This document shows, one piece after another, positions 7,616 to 8,061 of a stretch of DNA of 8,061 bases; the stretch's first letter is position 1; each line of letters starts with the position of its first letter. A program made the position numbers and the translations under genes. Origin of the DNA: Myxococcales bacterium (lineage in GTDB: Bacteria > Myxococcota > Polyangia > Polyangiales > Polyangiaceae); NCBI GenBank assembly GCA_003151595.1, contig PLXW01000050.1, positions 1 to 8,061 on the forward strand, written 5' to 3'. The notes under the pieces are model-generated. The model did no database searches. It was given only the letters and a program-made list of their open reading frames with translations, and had not been told where the DNA came from.

Positions 7616-7843
7616 ATGGGATGGTGGGTCGCTGAAAAGAGTGCGCCGTCGGTACTCGTCGGCCCGACCGAGGTCGGCCAAGACGCCGCGAAGAGGGTCG
7701 CTCTCGCGAAGTCGACGGCGAATCCGGGGACGGTGTTTCAGGTGCGCTACCACGCGAACGCGAACGCCCCTACCGAGGTTCGGTGGGAAGCCGCGAACGG
7801 AACGATGACCGAGGTCACCGGCGACGCCCAGAGACGTCTCTGA
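7616..7843 (+). CDS. Small hypothetical protein
   Basis: This is a 75-residue protein that I do not recognise. It starts MGWWVAEKSAPSVLVG and continues with a helix-like QDAAKRVALAKSTA, then beta-like VFQVRYHANA and EVRWEAANGTM. There is no signal peptide or membrane segment. Third codon positions are mostly G or C, as in the intact genes. GAGGGGG lies eight bases before ATG 7616, which is why this start is preferred to ATG 7610 or to the longer in-frame reading that would overlap the peptide gene in antisense. The overall layout, with aromatic start, one helix and two strands, recalls small DUF2188-type proteins, but this is weak. It is divergent from the peptide gene, with about 180 bp between starts in which no promoter is evident. 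Confidence 0.5.
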   Translation: MGWWVAEKSAPSVLVGPTEVGQDAAKRVALAKSTANPGTVFQVRYHANANAPTEVRWEAANGTMTEVTGDAQRRL

Positions 7844-7848
7844 GGGCA

Positions 7849-8061
7849 TCAACGATCGTCCTCGCCGCGGGAATCGTCCGTGCGGATCTCGTGCCGCAGG
7901 ACCGGCGTCCTGTCTCGTTCCAGCTCGAGGACCCATTCAGGATGCCGAGGGTTTCGCGGGTGTCTGCGCTCCGCGAGATAGTCGCGAAGTGACCTATCGT
8001 GGCACCGAGCAGATGCACCACTACATCCGAGATGTCGAGGGTGGAGATCTCCGCTGTCCCC
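7849..8061 (-). CDS. Possible C-terminal end of a protein entering from the right edge
   Basis: This minus-strand frame is open from the right edge to a TGA at 7849-7851 and ends five bases beyond the stop of the convergent hypothetical gene. The last ~45 residues look protein-like (DYLAERRHPRNPRHPEW, then VLELERDRTPVLRHEIRTDD, with an acidic tail GEDDR). Nearer the edge the third-position G+C falls, and another minus-strand frame (ISTLDISDVVVHLLGATIGH) looks better, so a frameshift near 7930-7990 is possible. A plus-strand frame ending at 7992 and another reading VTYRGTEQMHHYIRDVEGGD to the edge also compete. No family is recognised. Confidence 0.25.
   Translation of the reverse strand, partial: GDSGDLHPRHLGCSGASARCHDRSLRDYLAERRHPRNPRHPEWVLELERDRTPVLRHEIRTDDSRGEDDR

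Overview
The window has very high G+C, with G or C at most third codon positions. Its gene content points to a myxobacterium, most likely of the Polyangia/Sorangiineae type. The evidence is a eukaryotic-type Ser/Thr kinase next to an FHA-sigma54 activator, a PAS sensor kinase of the 'SAIFNSANYSSIATDAKGV' type, a lipoprotein combining an NlpC/P60-like domain with 42-residue 'AFQANTGNLWTVG' repeats, and two copies of a ~180-residue domain resembling the myxobacterial DUF2378/TIGR02265 group. This assignment is inference from families; no marker gene is present.

Left half (1-3537), signalling. The N-terminal end of a PAS sensor kinase leaves the window at the left edge on the minus strand. After about 245 bp without a clear gene comes a minus-strand gene (417-2120) encoding a Ser/Thr protein kinase fused to the DUF2378-like domain. 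It is divergently paired, across 79 bp, with a plus-strand FHA-AAA+-HTH sigma54 activator (2200-3537). The N-terminus of the activator has a Thr-rich stretch that recalls the phospho-switch of GarA/OdhI. A kinase-to-activator phosphorelay is a reasonable hypothesis.

Middle (3550-5696), cell envelope and a second DUF2378-like protein. A lipoprotein with an NlpC/P60-like domain and six exact-length 42-residue repeats lies convergent to the activator. Upstream of it, in the same orientation, is a stand-alone paralogue of the domain that is fused to the kinase.

Right third (5697-8061), accessory and decayed. On the minus strand lie a truncated SnoaL/NTF2-like fragment, a WYL-domain regulator that has lost its HTH and the core of its WYL domain, and an unrecognised Cys-containing exported-type protein that is frameshifted and runs into the WYL remnant. 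Upstream of these is a 19-residue peptide gene with a strong ribosome binding site, a CPSC motif and a terminator-like hairpin just after its stop. This is the best candidate for something undescribed. A small plus-strand hypothetical gene and unresolved reading frames close the window.
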